From NCBI GenBank assembly GCA_033964015.1, contig CM066921.1:23541355-23605354 (forward strand): DNA of 64,000 nt. Reading direction: 5' to 3'. The notes beneath the pieces are model-generated. The model did not search any database. It was not told where the DNA came from and saw only the letters and a program-made list of their open reading frames with translations. Positions 1 through 12,226 of this stretch are shown piece by piece (position 1 is the first letter of the stretch; each line of letters starts with the position of its first letter). The translations under genes were made by a program, and so were the position numbers. This DNA is from Scolanthus callimorphus (taxonomy: Eukaryota > Cnidaria > Anthozoa > Actiniaria > Edwardsiidae).

Positions 1-373
1 AACTCTGACATTCGAAATTTTTCAAATTTGTGACGTCACACTTAGTAGGACTCTATTGTTCTCCAGAACAAAGACATGGAGTTTTTAGAACTTCTGGATT
101 TGAAGAATTATCGTGAATTGTGGAAAATTATCCTTTCAGCTCGAAATTAAATCTGTGGAACTTTTCCAAAGCGCTTAGTCAGTCTACAATTTTAGAGTAT
201 TACAATTAATCCAGTTGATCTAATTCCCGTAAAATTGCAAGAAATGAAAATGTCCGTACGAATAGCATTTTAAGCTTCGCGTACGGACAAGATAATTTTC
301 TTAAAATATTACAAAGAAAAACCTTCTGCTGAAATTTCAGCAATTTGTTCCATGTTGTGTTATAGGTTGACTA
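1..373. other. Left flank, no gene seen
   Basis: No coding exon is recognised. The only structure noticed is a 9-bp perfect inverted pair, GTCCGTACG (252-260) and CGTACGGAC (280-288), with a 19-nt loop. The minisatellite begins at about 374. Confidence 0.5.
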
Positions 374-3300
374 CAGGTGATGTGTCAGTAATCACTCTTC
401 CATGCTTGTCTAGTTTTCCACTGCCTCAGAAGATGTAATACAGTAAAAACCCGCATAAAAGAACAGGTTTTGGGGATTCAGGCTGATTTTTTCTTGTACA
501 TTGGGTGTTTTCTGCAAAATCAGCCTGAAAATGTTCTTAAGGTGTTCTTAAAATTGTTTATGCATACACTACCAACAGTCAAATAAAGAATGTCAAGTCT
601 AAAAACAATTGCTAAATGCACCCTTGAATTCCCCATCCAGTACCGGTACCTGTTGTAGAATTCTGTGTGCAATGGTCTAGCACATTATATTGATCTACTC
701 AGTGCTCTACCACAGTGGGTTACTGTACTCAAACCCAATTGGCAGCTATTTTTTTTTATACAAGAACAATTTTCTTTTTTCAGGCTGCATGTGTTCTTAT
801 GTCTAAGGTACCTTTTTGACCAAATTTCAGCCTGAGTGTTCTTAATCCACTTGTTCTTTTATGCGGGTTTTTACTGTACACCCTTCCATCCGTGTCTAGT
901 TTTGCACTGCCTCAGACGATGTGTCAGTAATACACCCTTCCATCCGTGTCTAGTTTTGCACTGCCTCAGGTGATGTGTCAGTAATACACCCTTTCATCCG
1001 TGTCTAGTTTTGCACTGCCTCAGGTGATGTGTCAGTAATACATTCTTCCATCCGTGTCTAGTTTTGCACTGCCTCAGGTGATGTGTCAGTAATACACCCT
1101 TCCATCCGTGTCTAGTTTTGCACTGCCTCGTGTGATGTGTCAGTAATACACCCTTCCATCCGTGTCTAGTTTTGCACTGCCTCAGGTGATGTGTCAGTAA
1201 TACACCCTTCCATCCGTGTCTAGTTTTGCACTGCCTCAGGTGATGTGTCAGTAATACACCCTTCCATCCGTGTCTAGTTTTGCACTGCCTCAGGTGATGT
1301 GTCAGTAATACACCCTTCCATCCGTGTCTAGTTTTGCACTGCCTCAGGTGATGTGTCAGTAATACACCCTTCCATCCGTGTCTAGTTTTGCACTGCCTCA
1401 GGTGATGTGTCAGTAATACACCCTTTCATCCGTGTCTAGTTTTGCACTGCCTCAGGTGATGTGTCAGTAATACACCCTTCCATCCGTGTCTAGTTTTGCA
1501 CTGCCTCAGGTGATGTGTCAGTAAAACACCCTTCCACCCGTGTCTAGTTTTGCACTGCCTCGTGTGATGTGTCAGTAATACACGCTTCCACCCGTGTCTA
1601 GTTTTGCATTGCCTCAGGTGATGTGTCAGTAATACACGCTTCCACCCGTGTCTAGTTTTGCATTGCCTCAGGTGATGTGTCAGTAATACACCCTTCCATC
1701 CGTGTCTAGTTTTCCACTGCCTCGTGTGATGTGTCAGTAATACACCCTTCCATCCGTAGTTTTCCACTGCCTCGTGTGATGTGTCAGTAATACACCCTTC
1801 CATCCGTGTCTAGTTTTGCACTGCCTCAGGTGATGTGTCAGTAATACACGCTTCCATCCGTGTCTAGTTTTGCACTGCCTCAGGTGATGTGTCAGTAATA
1901 CACCCTTCCATCCGTGTCTAGTTTTGCACTGCCTCAGGTGATGTGTCAGTAATACACGCTTCCACCCGTGTCTAGTTTTCCACTGCCTCGTGTGATGTGT
2001 CAGTAATACACCCTTCCATCCGTGTCTAGTTTTCCACTGCCTCGTGTGATGTGTCAGTAATACACCCTTCCATCCGTGTCTAGTTTTGCACTGCCTCAGG
2101 TGATGTGTCAGTAATACACCCTTCCATCCGTAGTTTTGCACTGCCTCGTGTGATGTGTCAGTAATACACGCTTCCACCCGTGTCTAGTTTTGCACTGCCT
2201 CGTGTGATGTGTCAGTAATACACCCTTCCATCCGTGTCTAGTTTTCCACTGCCTCGTGTGATGTGTCAGTAATACACGCTTCCACCCGTGTCTAGTTTTG
2301 CACTGCCTCGTGTGATGTGTCAGTAATACACCCTTCCATCCGTGTCTAGTTTTCCACTGCCTCGTGTGATGTGTCAGTAATACACCCTTCCATCCGTGTC
2401 TAGTTTTGCACTGCCTCAGGTGATGTGTCAGTAATACACCCTTTCATCCGTGTCTAGTTTTGCACTGCCTCAGGTGATGTGTCAGTAATACATTCTTCCA
2501 TCCGTGTCTAGTTTTGCACTGCCTCAGACGATGTGTCAGTAATACACCCTTCCATCCGTGTCTAGTTTTGCACTGCCTCAGGTGATGTGTCAGTAATACA
2601 CCCTTTCATCCGTGTCTAGTTTTGCACTGCCTCAGACGATGTGTCAGTAATACACCCTTCCATCCGTGTCTAGTTTTGCACTGCCTCAGGTGATGTGTCA
2701 GTAATACACCCTTCCATCCGTGTCTAGTTTTGCACTGCCTCAGGTGATGTGTCAGTAATACATTCTTCCATCCGTGTCTAGTTTTGCACTGCCTCAGGTG
2801 ATGTGTCAGTAATACACCCTTTCATCCGTGTCTAGTTTTGCACTGCCTCAGGTGATGTGTCAGTAATACACCCTTCCATCCGTGTCTAGTTTTGCACTGC
2901 CTCAGGTGATGTGTCAGTAATACACCCTTTCATCCGTGTCTAGTTTTGCACTGCCTCAGGTGATGTGTCAGTAATACACCCTTCCATCCGTAGTTTTGCA
3001 CTGCCTCGTGTGATGTGTCAGTAATACACGCTTCCACCCGTGTCTAGTTTTCCACTGCCTCAGGTGATGTGTCAGTAATACACCCTTCCATCCGTGTCTA
3101 GTTTTCCACTGCCTCGTGTGATGTGTCAGTAATACACCCTTCCATCCGTGTCTAGTTTTGCACTGCCTCAGGTGATGTGTCAGTAATACACCCTTTCATC
3201 CGTGTCTAGTTTTGCACTGCCTCAGGTGATGTGTCAGTAATACACCCTTCCATCCGTGTCTAGTTTTGCACTGCCTCAGGTGATGTGTCAGTAATACACC

Positions 3301-3696
3301 CTTCCATCCGTGTCTAGTTTTGCACTGCCTCAGGTGATGTGTCAGTAATACACCCTTCCATCCGTGTCTAGTTTTGCACTGCCTCAGGTGATGTGTCAGT
3401 AATACATTCTTCCATCCGTGTCTAGTTTTGCACTGCCTCAGGTGATGTGTCAGTAATACACCCTTCCATCCGTGTCTAGGTTTGCACTGCCTCGTGTGAT
3501 GTGTCAGTAATACACCCTTCCATCCGTGTCTAGTTTTGCACTGCCTCAGGTGATGTGTCAGTAATACACCCTTCCATCCGTGTCTAGTTTTGCACTGCCT
3601 CGTGTGATGTGTCAGTAATACACCCTTTCATCCGTGTCTAGTTTTGCACTGCCTCACAGGTGATGTGTCAGTAATACACGCTTCCATCCGTGTCTA
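374..3696. repeat. 54-bp minisatellite array
   Basis: Tandem units of 54 bp (about 52 after 879, plus a diverged first unit before the inserted MITE). The unit contains 'ttccatccgtgtctag' and 'gatgtgtcagtaa'. Point variants recur between units (ccctt/cgctt/cattctt; caggtg/cgtgtg/cagacg). At least three units (near 1755, 2130 and 2992) lack 4 bp (50 bp). Because 54 is a multiple of three, long but meaningless minus-strand frames with an 18-residue repeat appear. The right end abuts and enters the 3' end of the GPCR reading frame: its last residues and stop lie in the final repeat unit. Confidence 0.97.
441..876. mobile_element. MITE, Tc1/mariner-like (TA target site), inside the minisatellite
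   Basis: The ends are perfect inverted repeats of about 25 bp: cagtaaaaacccgcataaaa at 441 and its complement ending at 876. A TA flanks each side (439-440, 877-878), and the surrounding minisatellite unit reads continuously across the insertion with a single TA. No transposase is encoded. Internal sub-repeats 'ttcaggctg' and 'gttctta' occur near both ends. The TA duplication and the CAGT start suggest mobilisation by a Tc1/mariner-type transposase (inference). Confidence 0.88.
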
Positions 3697-4902
3697 TCTC
3701 CTTTAAATCAGCAGCTGAGTACGTTATTTGGTAAAACGACACTTGTTTTATTGAAGATGCACTGAAAATGACCATCGCCTTTCCTGCGGGACATGTTACT
3801 CTCAACTCAGGCAGGTTCTTCTTGTCCACAGGGTCCACCGTACGCTGACCTATCCTTGTCGGGTTTGCAGTGTATTCAACCGTTGCTTTTAATGGGTAGA
3901 CTATGTTGTCACACTCAAACTGGCTTAAGAACTCTTTTAATACTTTTCTCATGTCACGCATTGAGTAGAAAACAATAACCGGTGCGATAGCTGCGTTGCA
4001 GTAGGCCAAGATGCCACTGGTATATCGTATAACGTAGTCCACGGTAAAACTGACCTGAGGTCTTAGTATCATATTGATAGCTGAGTAAAACATGTAGAGC
4101 ATGTAGGGGAGGATGAATATGATGATAAGCGCCAAGAACATGTTGGTACCTCTAAATCTCCAGCTGTTGCTCCTCATAGTGCATTGCCTGTTGTGCGCGA
4201 CAAACCGGCGACTACGAATATAATGCCTAATGCGAACAACAATGGTCGTTAACATGATGCTCGGGATGAAGTAAACAATAAGGTTGAAGCTCAGAAAAGA
4301 GCTCTGTATAATGGGACTTCGTTGTCGTATTTACATATCATCGTGTATTTATCCACTCCAATGTCCAATCGTATGGCTCGGAAGGTAGGAATGACTAGCA
4401 TTGTTGCTATGGTACCCGAGATCCATGCGCCAATCATAAGGCGTTTTCCAATTTCCTTTTTGAGAACGGCAAATGGGTGGTAAGTTGCTATATGTCGCTC
4501 GATGCCGATGACAGTCAAAGTGAACATGGTAATCACGGGGAAGCATATTTGCATGAAGCGGGCAAATCGGCAGCCCCAGTCATTCTGGAAGACATCTACA
4601 ATTATCTGCGTTGCAAGTAGCGGTAGACTGATAATACAACAGAGAACATTAGACCATGCAAGACTTGCTGTGAAAACCATTGTTAGAGACCTCGTAAACT
4701 GTGGATTCCTAAGCTTCTTCCATTTGAGGTATAGAAACAACCCGTTGGCGAGGACAGCGAAACCCCCAAATAAGGGCAGTATGACAACGATGGCGAGTTT
4801 GGTAGGAAGATCTGCAGGTGTAAAGACATACTCACGACGGGACAGGTTGCTTGATAATCCTTGCACATCCCCAAACAATTCCGTGGTACGGTTATTTGCC
4901 AT
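3668..4902 (-). CDS. Class A (rhodopsin-type) GPCR, single exon, broken by one frameshift
   Basis: A seven-transmembrane receptor expected to signal through G proteins at the cell surface; ligand unknown. The first part (ATG at 4902, to 4291) gives a short N-terminus with glycosylation sites (NRT, NLS), TM1 with the conserved Asn (LANGL), TM2, the WGC cysteine before TM3, an ERH motif in place of DRY at the TM3 end, TM4 and an extracellular-loop Cys. The second part (4255 to 3668) gives TM6, TM7 (NAAIAP in place of NPxxY) and a C-tail. TM5 (reading SFNLIVYFIPSIM) lies between them in the frame of the second part, so one base appears to be missing near 4295-4310. No intron signal fits there. 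This is either a recent pseudogene or an assembly error. The tail reads into the minisatellite and stops there (DTDGSVYY). Cnidarian orphan amine, melatonin or peptide receptors are the closest kinds by appearance; I cannot choose among them. Confidence 0.8.
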
Positions 4903-4924
4903 GGAAAACAGGACTTAAGATATC

Positions 4925-7900
4925 CAATTGCGTAGGGTACTGCTAAAAGGGATTAATTATGATTAAGCAACAAGATGGCATTTAGAATTGTTTATTTTTT
5001 AGCTTAACTCAAAAATACATACTGCGTATGTATATTGTTGAAAAATGATAGGAGGAGATTGCGATATGTTAAACTGTAGGAAAAATCGAAAATACACTCA
5101 AACCTTACCTTGGTAGAAGTAGGAAATCCCTGTAGGATCAGATTTAATGTTAACTAAAGATCAACAAGGATCAAACTGAGGTGAGTTGAAAGTGGAATGG
5201 AGGCTTGTTTGCTCTGCCAGCTGCCATCTGCCATCTGCCTTTGTATATTGAATACTCCGTGATGAGCCAAACATTATTATGAAATTTTAGAATGGAACAT
5301 AATTACCGGCATCAAATTGTTTTAAAATGACGTCAAAAGCGGAAAACTTCAATAAGCTTTAATGATACGTGTGTGATGATGGATAACTGTTAAACGCAAG
5401 TGGTTTGCTCACTTGTCAAGATCTTTCCGGTAGCCACAGAAGTGAGCTGTTAATGGCAATTTATTCAATTTATTTTGCCTGAAATAGCCTTGTTCGAAAT
5501 CATCATTTCGATTAATCTTATTCGCACATATTTTCCTGTGGTATTTTTTCTTTCCATTTCATTTCCTATATTTCCACGCAATTATTTCTTCAATTCATTT
5601 TGTCTTAGAAAAATATGGTTTTGGTTTTATATTAGATACTAGCAAATACTAGTAATTTTCGAGAAGCCATTTAATCGTTATCATTTGTTATGCTTGCAAA
5701 AAATAAATGTTTGATAGAGCCGACTTACTCTTATGATAGTATATAGTGCGGGACGTTAAACTTATACTACAGAACTTACCTCACTATGATCATAATCCCA
5801 CTCACGATTGTAAACTTCAGTATGGAATTGCAGTCCGCATCTTAAAGATCAGACATCTCACAACTGATAAACCGCATTTGATCATATACATAATGTTAAT
5901 TTAACGTATACAAATGCTAACATTTTTATTTTATTTTTATTTTGTTTATTTATAGTGAAACCAGCAACTAAAGGCGTCATTGCGAAGTAATTGCAAATTT
6001 ATACTCGTGATAGTAATCGGAAATCTTTTTGCTTATTTGAGTAGCCACTAGATCAAGTGATAACTTATATGAATACGGTATTTTTATTCAGAAAAATACA
6101 TGTTTATAACTTATTATATGTAAAATACTGTAAATAGCTTTTAGATATTTTGAAAAAAATTTTTTTCTCTTTTTGTGTCCCTATATTAGTATGGAAGCAT
6201 TCCTAAGCTAGGAGGTTTGACACATAAAAATAAATTTAAAATCTATACGAATAACGATCATATGATCTATTTGGGAGACAATAGTCACCACTTATTGGGT
6301 CGTGATTAAATGATGAAGGGGTACTCCCTAATGTCGACTTTACAGGGATGCTCCGCCCGAAAGGAGTAGGGTTTCAATATTTCGAAGGTCAAATTTTATA
6401 GCATTTTCACTCTCTAAAAATTTAAGAGTTTCATAACTTTTGATCTAAACAAAATTTTAAAAAACGCTGACACAGTTTTTGAGAAACACCTTTAAGGATT
6501 AAAACAATGTGTTATTGGAAGTCTAGGTCCAGTATTTCGACGGCATTAGCTCGTTGAAATGGCACACCAAAATATTTAATAAATCCTTTAAAAAATTATA
6601 TTTACCTTTATAATATAGCTACGATATAACGCTCGCTCTTTATTAGATAATTCGACCAAATCTATTCTCTATTTCACCGATAAATTAATGGTTCTTCCCC
6701 GCTATATCATTTACAATCTCGTGTCTCTTCCAACATCACGCGTGCTCTTTTGCGCCGATAAAGTCATAGAAATTGTGCTCTAATGCTTAAATAAGTTATT
6801 TGATCTTTTTGCCATAGCCAAGCTTTCGAATGATATGTAGGTTGACATGTTTCGGTTGAACTAAGGATGATTGTTTCTCCAGGACGTGCCGCGAAGGTTC
6901 TCATCACAATTTTGCAAGAATTATGAGTAAGGGTTGCCCCTTACTCAATTCAGTATATTGAAGGAGCAAGGGTTGGGCGGAGCATCTCCGTACAAATTAC
7001 AACCCGGTTATACCTAAGCACTGAAACGATCCTGCATGACTGCAATGTAATTACTTTTCTCGCAGATAAGCCGTAGGATCACAATTGCAAATGGCAATGT
7101 TTGGTGCGTGCGTGTAGGCACTTGGTTTTACTGATGTGTGCATATTTATGCTGATAGAATGCTTTGTGAGCTCCTCTTACCGAGAACAATACAACAAGTT
7201 TATTAACTCAATCCATAGACAGGTTTTTCATGAGTTAATTTACAATAATACTGACATCATTTAATATAAGGAATATAACAGAATGTGCTTACACGGTAAG
7301 ACCACCGGGACGATTACCCCAGTGATAACTAATCATAAAAATTCTATAATGTGATGTGCCGCCGCTTTGTAGAATGGCAAAAATTGGGTAAATTCAAAAT
7401 TGAATATGCGCGTACAAGGTCTGGGGGCCATTATTTCTTGCTAATAATAATAATAATCACTATTTTAAAATACGCATTTTGCTGTACGCCTCAATGCGCT
7501 TACATTTCAAGAACTAAAACTACTTTTCAAGAACTAAAACATTATACATATATATATATAATATAAAAATACAATTTATTACACAATGAAATTTATAATA
7601 TAAAAATGATATAAACAGATTAAACAATATAAAAAAATATAAAATTTACATTAGGAAAAGGTTATAACAAAAGCTTTATTAAAAGGGCAAGTCTAAACAA
7701 AATTGGATGAAAGATGCTGCTTATGACCTTATCGAGTGCTCAAACAGGCAGCGAACCACGACTTAAGGGCGCGGCTTATCATGCGGTGAACTGGAGCTTC
7801 AACCTTCGCATCATTTCTCAGAATAAAACACAATAAAGGAACATCCAATTTGTTAGAGCCTCAGCGTCTGTTATCAGTCTTTTACCAAACAAGGGAACTA

Positions 7901-9740
7901 ATTTCGGAGCTAAGGTAGGTTTATTGGTGTGAGATCCATTGTGCAATATTGCTTGGAGCAGGACAGGTACGTGGATTCATGTTCATTTGTGCTTTGATCG
8001 AAACATGGCCCATTTGACATGTGTCCTGTTTTGCACTTTTTAAAAGCAGGTTTCGTTTTGCGCTTGGAGCAAAACCCTAGATATATGTTAAAGCATTCAA
8101 GCTTTTCGCATTTTATTCACGTTTCAGCGAGTGGAACCCGTTGGTATATACGCAAATAAAGCCTTTTTAATAAAAGGTGGTTAGCTTTTGGAAATAGCAT
8201 TTGGAAATGGAGATTTACTGCGATTTTTATAATTCTGCCAACTCCCACTTGACATTTCCGAACGTCAAACTGCGTTTTGGCTTCCGTCAATCAAACCTTT
8301 TAAGTCAAGTTCACGCATGTTTGCTGAGTTTGGTTTGCGTTTTACAGTGAAAAATTGTGTTTTGAATCCAAAGCCTCCGTGAAATTTGACCCAGAGTTGT
8401 TCACTCGTTTGATTGACGGAAGCCAAACCAGGGTTTGTTGGTCGGTGTAGAGTTCGCATCTGCTATGATTCACTTGAAAATTTACAAAATTAGTATACAA
8501 ATTACATCGAGCTCTCGAATTTTTGTATTTTTCTATTGCAACGGCAGAATGAAATCAAGTTACCAAATAAATTTAAGCTGTTGTTCTTTCCCTAATGCCT
8601 GCTAACTAAAAGCAATAGATAAGACAGTTTTGTTGAGAAGCAACTATGTCTCCCAAACCTTATCAAACACGAAAAGTTTCAATTGTTGCTTGTAGAATTT
8701 ATTGACCTGGATTCACGACCGTAGATCGTATTTATTTAGTGTCATGGGGCTGTTTGTTTCTCGTCGCCGCCCCACTATCTTGTAACCTGTTGTAAACAAT
8801 CAGGTCCTGCCCTTATTTGCAGGTGACAGCACACATCACGAACTAACCACCCGACACAAGTACAGTTCACGAGATTTACATTTCTAATCCCAAGTGAAAA
8901 TAACATTTGACCGATACAACGAAGCCAAAACAAAGGCGGCAACCGACATGAGCAGCATTTCTCTCGAATCGGAAAGTTTTTGGGAATTTGTCGAGAATTT
9001 AGCGTGGGAGATAAGCTACAAAAATTTCCAAATAGGGGAAAGGACCCTTTAAAACGGGAACTTACTTTTTATGTTTAGACGTCTAGATTTATCGACCAAT
9101 CAAATAATGTCGTTTTTCCTCTCAGTGCGCTTGCTATGTGAGGAATTGGTGTAGCCCTAGCTGTGGTATCAGGTTAGGCTACTAAGCATAAAGAAGCAAA
9201 AATCAAAATGGTGGCAAAATCAAAATGGTGGCAGTATGGAGAATAGGCTTTCAAAAGTTTATATTCAAAATTTCACCGTTTTCTTATAATTACGTTGAAT
9301 ATTTTGATCATTTGTTGTAGGATGATTCCCTCCCAGTTGCTGTTTGTGAGTGTAATAACATTATTCCCAGGTATGTTAATCTACTGATCTGAATTTCCAA
9401 AGTATTATACATTGTCAGCAGTCACTATCTGCGTTCTGATGGGTCAAAAGTTCGCAGCGCTACAGATTATAGTAAAAAAGTAGTCTATTGGAATACCGTT
9501 CACTTGTCAACGATAGCACGGGGAATTATTTTTGCATTTGTTCGGCATAAGCAACGTTTTTTTTGCGAGAATGCTTCTATACCCTAGCGCAAACCTAAAG
9601 TTAGTCACCAGGGTGGTCCAGTTGGTCGCGATCAAAGCGGAATTTTGTTTTTTAATCATAAAGATTTTAAAAGTCTCTTTTATCAATAAATGCGGCCGAC
9701 TTTGATCAAAATTTGTTTGTAGGGTAGCCATACTGAAACA
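4925..9740. other. AT-rich gene-free stretch
   Basis: No exon is recognised on either strand. Seen: a short inverted pair gatgctccgccc (about 6348) / gggcggagcatc (about 6975) that may mark the ends of an old roughly 640-bp mobile element; an ATA microsatellite (7445-7460) and a TA run (7545-7562). A 38-codon ORF at 8949 (MSSISLESESFWEF...) has no family match and is not called. Confidence 0.5.
8276..8427. repeat. 21-bp perfect inverted repeat, possible MITE
   Basis: tttggcttccgtcaatcaaa (8276 on) and its exact complement (8407-8427) enclose about 110 bp. No target-site duplication was found, so whether it is mobile is uncertain. Confidence 0.6.
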
Positions 9741-9954
9741 CATACCCTATGAGAGACCAAATAAGCGAAAAACGATTCCCTACCGCAGACCCCCAAAACC
9801 ATTATAGCGGAGCTCCTTAGCGGCCGAAGGCCGCAGAGCGGAGCACCATAGGTATCGCAGGAAGAATACAATAGCTCAAAGTAGAACTCAGGTATATGAT
9901 CGAGTTCATTTTTCATGGTTCAGCGGTAATCCCATACTGGTATCGCGGGCGCGT

Positions 9955-9980
9955 CCGTGCGTGCGTGCGTGCGTGCCTGC
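9955..9980. repeat. cgtg microsatellite
   Basis: Short (cgtg)n run just upstream of the 128-bp array. A GC-rich inverted segment lies at about 9815-9835 (gcggccgaaggccgc). Confidence 0.8.
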
Positions 9981-10009
9981 CCCACCACAGGTAAACCAAG
10001 ACCCTTCTC

Positions 10010-10855
10010 CGTTTATTAATTATATCTCAGGAAGGGATGAAGCTCAGACAACCAAACTTGGGTGAAGTTGTCTTAGTGACAAGGGGGGTGCAACTGCCTG
10101 GTAACGTGGTATGACGTCATCAATGACGTCATCATAAGAGAAAAACAATATATCTCGGGAAGGGATGAAGCTCAGACAACCAAACTTGGGTGAAGTTGTC
10201 TTAGTGACAAGGGGGGTGCAACTGCATGGTCACGTGGTATGACGTCATCAATGACGTCATCATAAGAGAAAAACAATATATCTCGGGAAGGGATGAACCT
10301 CAGAGAACCAAACTTGGGTGAAGTTGTCTTAGTGACAAGGGGGGTGCAACTGCGTGGTCACGTGGTATGACGTCATCAATGACGTCATCATAGGAGAAAA
10401 ACAATATATCTCGAGAAGGGATGAACCTCAGACAACCAAACTTGGGTGAAGTTGTCTTAGTGGCAAGGGAGGTGCAACTGCATGGTCACGTGGTATGACG
10501 TCATCAATGACGTCATCATATGAGTAAAACAATATATCTCGGGAAGGGATGAGCCTCAGACAACCAAACTTGGGTGAAGTTGTCTTAGTGGCAAGGGGGG
10601 TGCAACTGCATGGTCACGTGGTACTACGTCATCAATGACGTCATCATATGAGTAAAACAATATATCTCGGGAAGGGATGAACTCCAGACAACCAAACTGC
10701 TGCCTGGCCACGTGGTATGACGTCATCGATGACGTCATAAACGAGAAAAAGTTTATATCTTTGGATGGGATGAGCCTCAGACAACCAAACTTGGGTGAAA
10801 TTATCTAAGTGGCGGGGAGTGCAAGTGCTTAGTCACGTGGTATGACGGTGGCAGG
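10010..10855. repeat. 128-bp tandem repeat with CRE and E-box palindromes
   Basis: Units start at 'tatctc' positions 10023, 10151, 10279, 10407, 10535 and 10663: an exact 128-bp period for five units, then a shortened sixth and a degraded seventh copy. Most units carry CACGTG followed closely by two TGACGTCA octamers separated by 'tca'. CACGTG is the bHLH E-box and TGACGTCA the CREB/ATF site (established knowledge); their activity here is not shown. The array ends about 0.3 kb before the exon at 11.2 kb. Confidence 0.92.
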
Positions 10856-10998
10856 CTATCTATGTACAATGGCATTAACACATGTCTCATTAACACAGAA
10901 AAATATGTAACCGGGAGCTCCGCTTTTAGCCAGTGGCTAAATCTATATATTACCCTATATGGCGGCACATACCCGTATACCATATATGAGAGAGTGCC

Positions 10999-11015
10999 CC
11001 CCCCCCCCCCCCCCC
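10999..11015. repeat. poly-C tract
   Basis: Homopolymer C run of about 17 in the sequence between the 128-bp array and the next exon; its length is prone to assembly error. Confidence 0.9.
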
Positions 11016-11171
11016 AATACCACTCCCTCCGCCCTCCGGGTGGCGAAAAATACTTGTAGCTCATCAGAATCGATAAAGTAGGTGTATAGACAAAGTAATC
11101 AAAGTCATTATTCATACAACCTGCTGCTGAGCATAAAACAAGATCACAACAGTTAGTTTCATCATTTTCAG

Positions 11172-12226
11172 CATCAGCGTCGCCATGGTTACTCGAAGAA
11201 ATCAAGCCTTTAGATGAGGACTCGGGTGTGTCCAAAAAGTCGACTATTGCTGAGGTCAGTCCTACCGGAAGCGCGTTAGATATCAAGCACGATATACAAA
11301 AGAGCATCCTTGGTCAGGCAAGCACACATGAACCTGAACAGAAACTAAAGGAAGGCGTGAAAAAACTCCTGGACTTTCTAGACGCGGGTCCTTTGAAGAA
11401 AGATGATGAAAAGCCGCATAATTCTACCCAGGGTGATGCATCTGGAAATGGTGCTCTAAACGCTGCGAATTCTAGTAAAAGTCCTGCACTGACAAGCGAA
11501 GCCAAGTCAAACGGAAGTGACGGTATTCCTATGAAGGATGATAGCGTTTCTAAGAATCTTTTAAATGGTGTAGCTAGTTTTTCTCAGAATCCTAGTCGAA
11601 TAGCTGCTGCACAATCAAACACATTTAAAGCGTATTCTCAGGCTACGAGTCTTGCTAGGAGTCAAGTACCGCACGCGGGGTCATCAATACAGAGAAATCA
11701 GTGGAGTGGGCAGCCGATTCCAAGTTATTACAACAATTTTTATCAACGCTCCGGGATCCCTGTGGCTCAACCTCGTTACAGATACGGTTACTATGGTTAC
11801 CAGGGCTATCAGTATCCTGTCCAAACACAGTTTCAAAGGCAACAAATCCCTACTGCTTACAGACCGCAATTACGAAGACCAAATAACGCTGCTTCTAGAT
11901 TAACATCGCCATGGCAACGAAGTTATCAAAGAGCTTACACTAGGCCTTTAGCACCTAGACCATATCAGGTCGTTCGTCCTTCAGTTCCTGTTACAAACCG
12001 GTTCTTAGCCGGTTCCCCATATGCAGCAAGTCGAGGTGGAAGGTGGCCTGGGTTACATCCGCCGATTGTACAGAATAGAGCCCACGCTCCCTACGTTCAG
12101 CGATCACAACTTCCATTGCGCATGAGCAGTAGTCTTCGTTCTTATTTAGCACGAAGGACTTTAGCAGGAAGGTCACGACAGTACCATCGTATGGTCCCTG
12201 GTTACTCGCCAGTCCATGGAAGATAG
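11172..12226 (+). CDS. Terminal exon of a basic Tyr/Arg/Pro-rich protein of unknown function
   Basis: The frame is open from 11099 to the TAG at 12226. A good acceptor (pyrimidine-rich, ttttcag) ends at 11171, so this is probably the last exon of a gene whose start I cannot see; there is no in-frame ATG at the 5' end. About 350 residues. N-terminal third: charged and helical-looking (EQKLKEGVKKLLDFLD). Middle: Ser/Asn/Ala-rich and disordered. C-terminal half: low complexity with aromatic and basic residues (RYRYGYYGYQGYQYP, then many RP, RS and YR pairs), net strongly positive. No transmembrane helix or known domain. The composition fits an extracellular matrix or skeletal-matrix protein, or an RNA-binding disordered tail; I cannot decide. 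The long open frame with little stop pressure argues for a real gene. Confidence 0.6.

Noticed and set aside
1426..2177. Minus-strand frames of 125 and 147 codons with an 18-residue repeat
   Set aside because: Pure by-product of a 54-bp tandem whose length is a multiple of three; frames break wherever a 50-bp unit occurs.
374..3696. CRISPR-like array
   Set aside because: Units are directly adjacent with no unique spacers; the same is true at 48-53 kb and 10.0-10.9 kb.
10801..11307. 168-codon minus-strand frame across the poly-C tract
   Set aside because: Composition follows the repeat and the homopolymer; it overlaps the better-supported plus exon.
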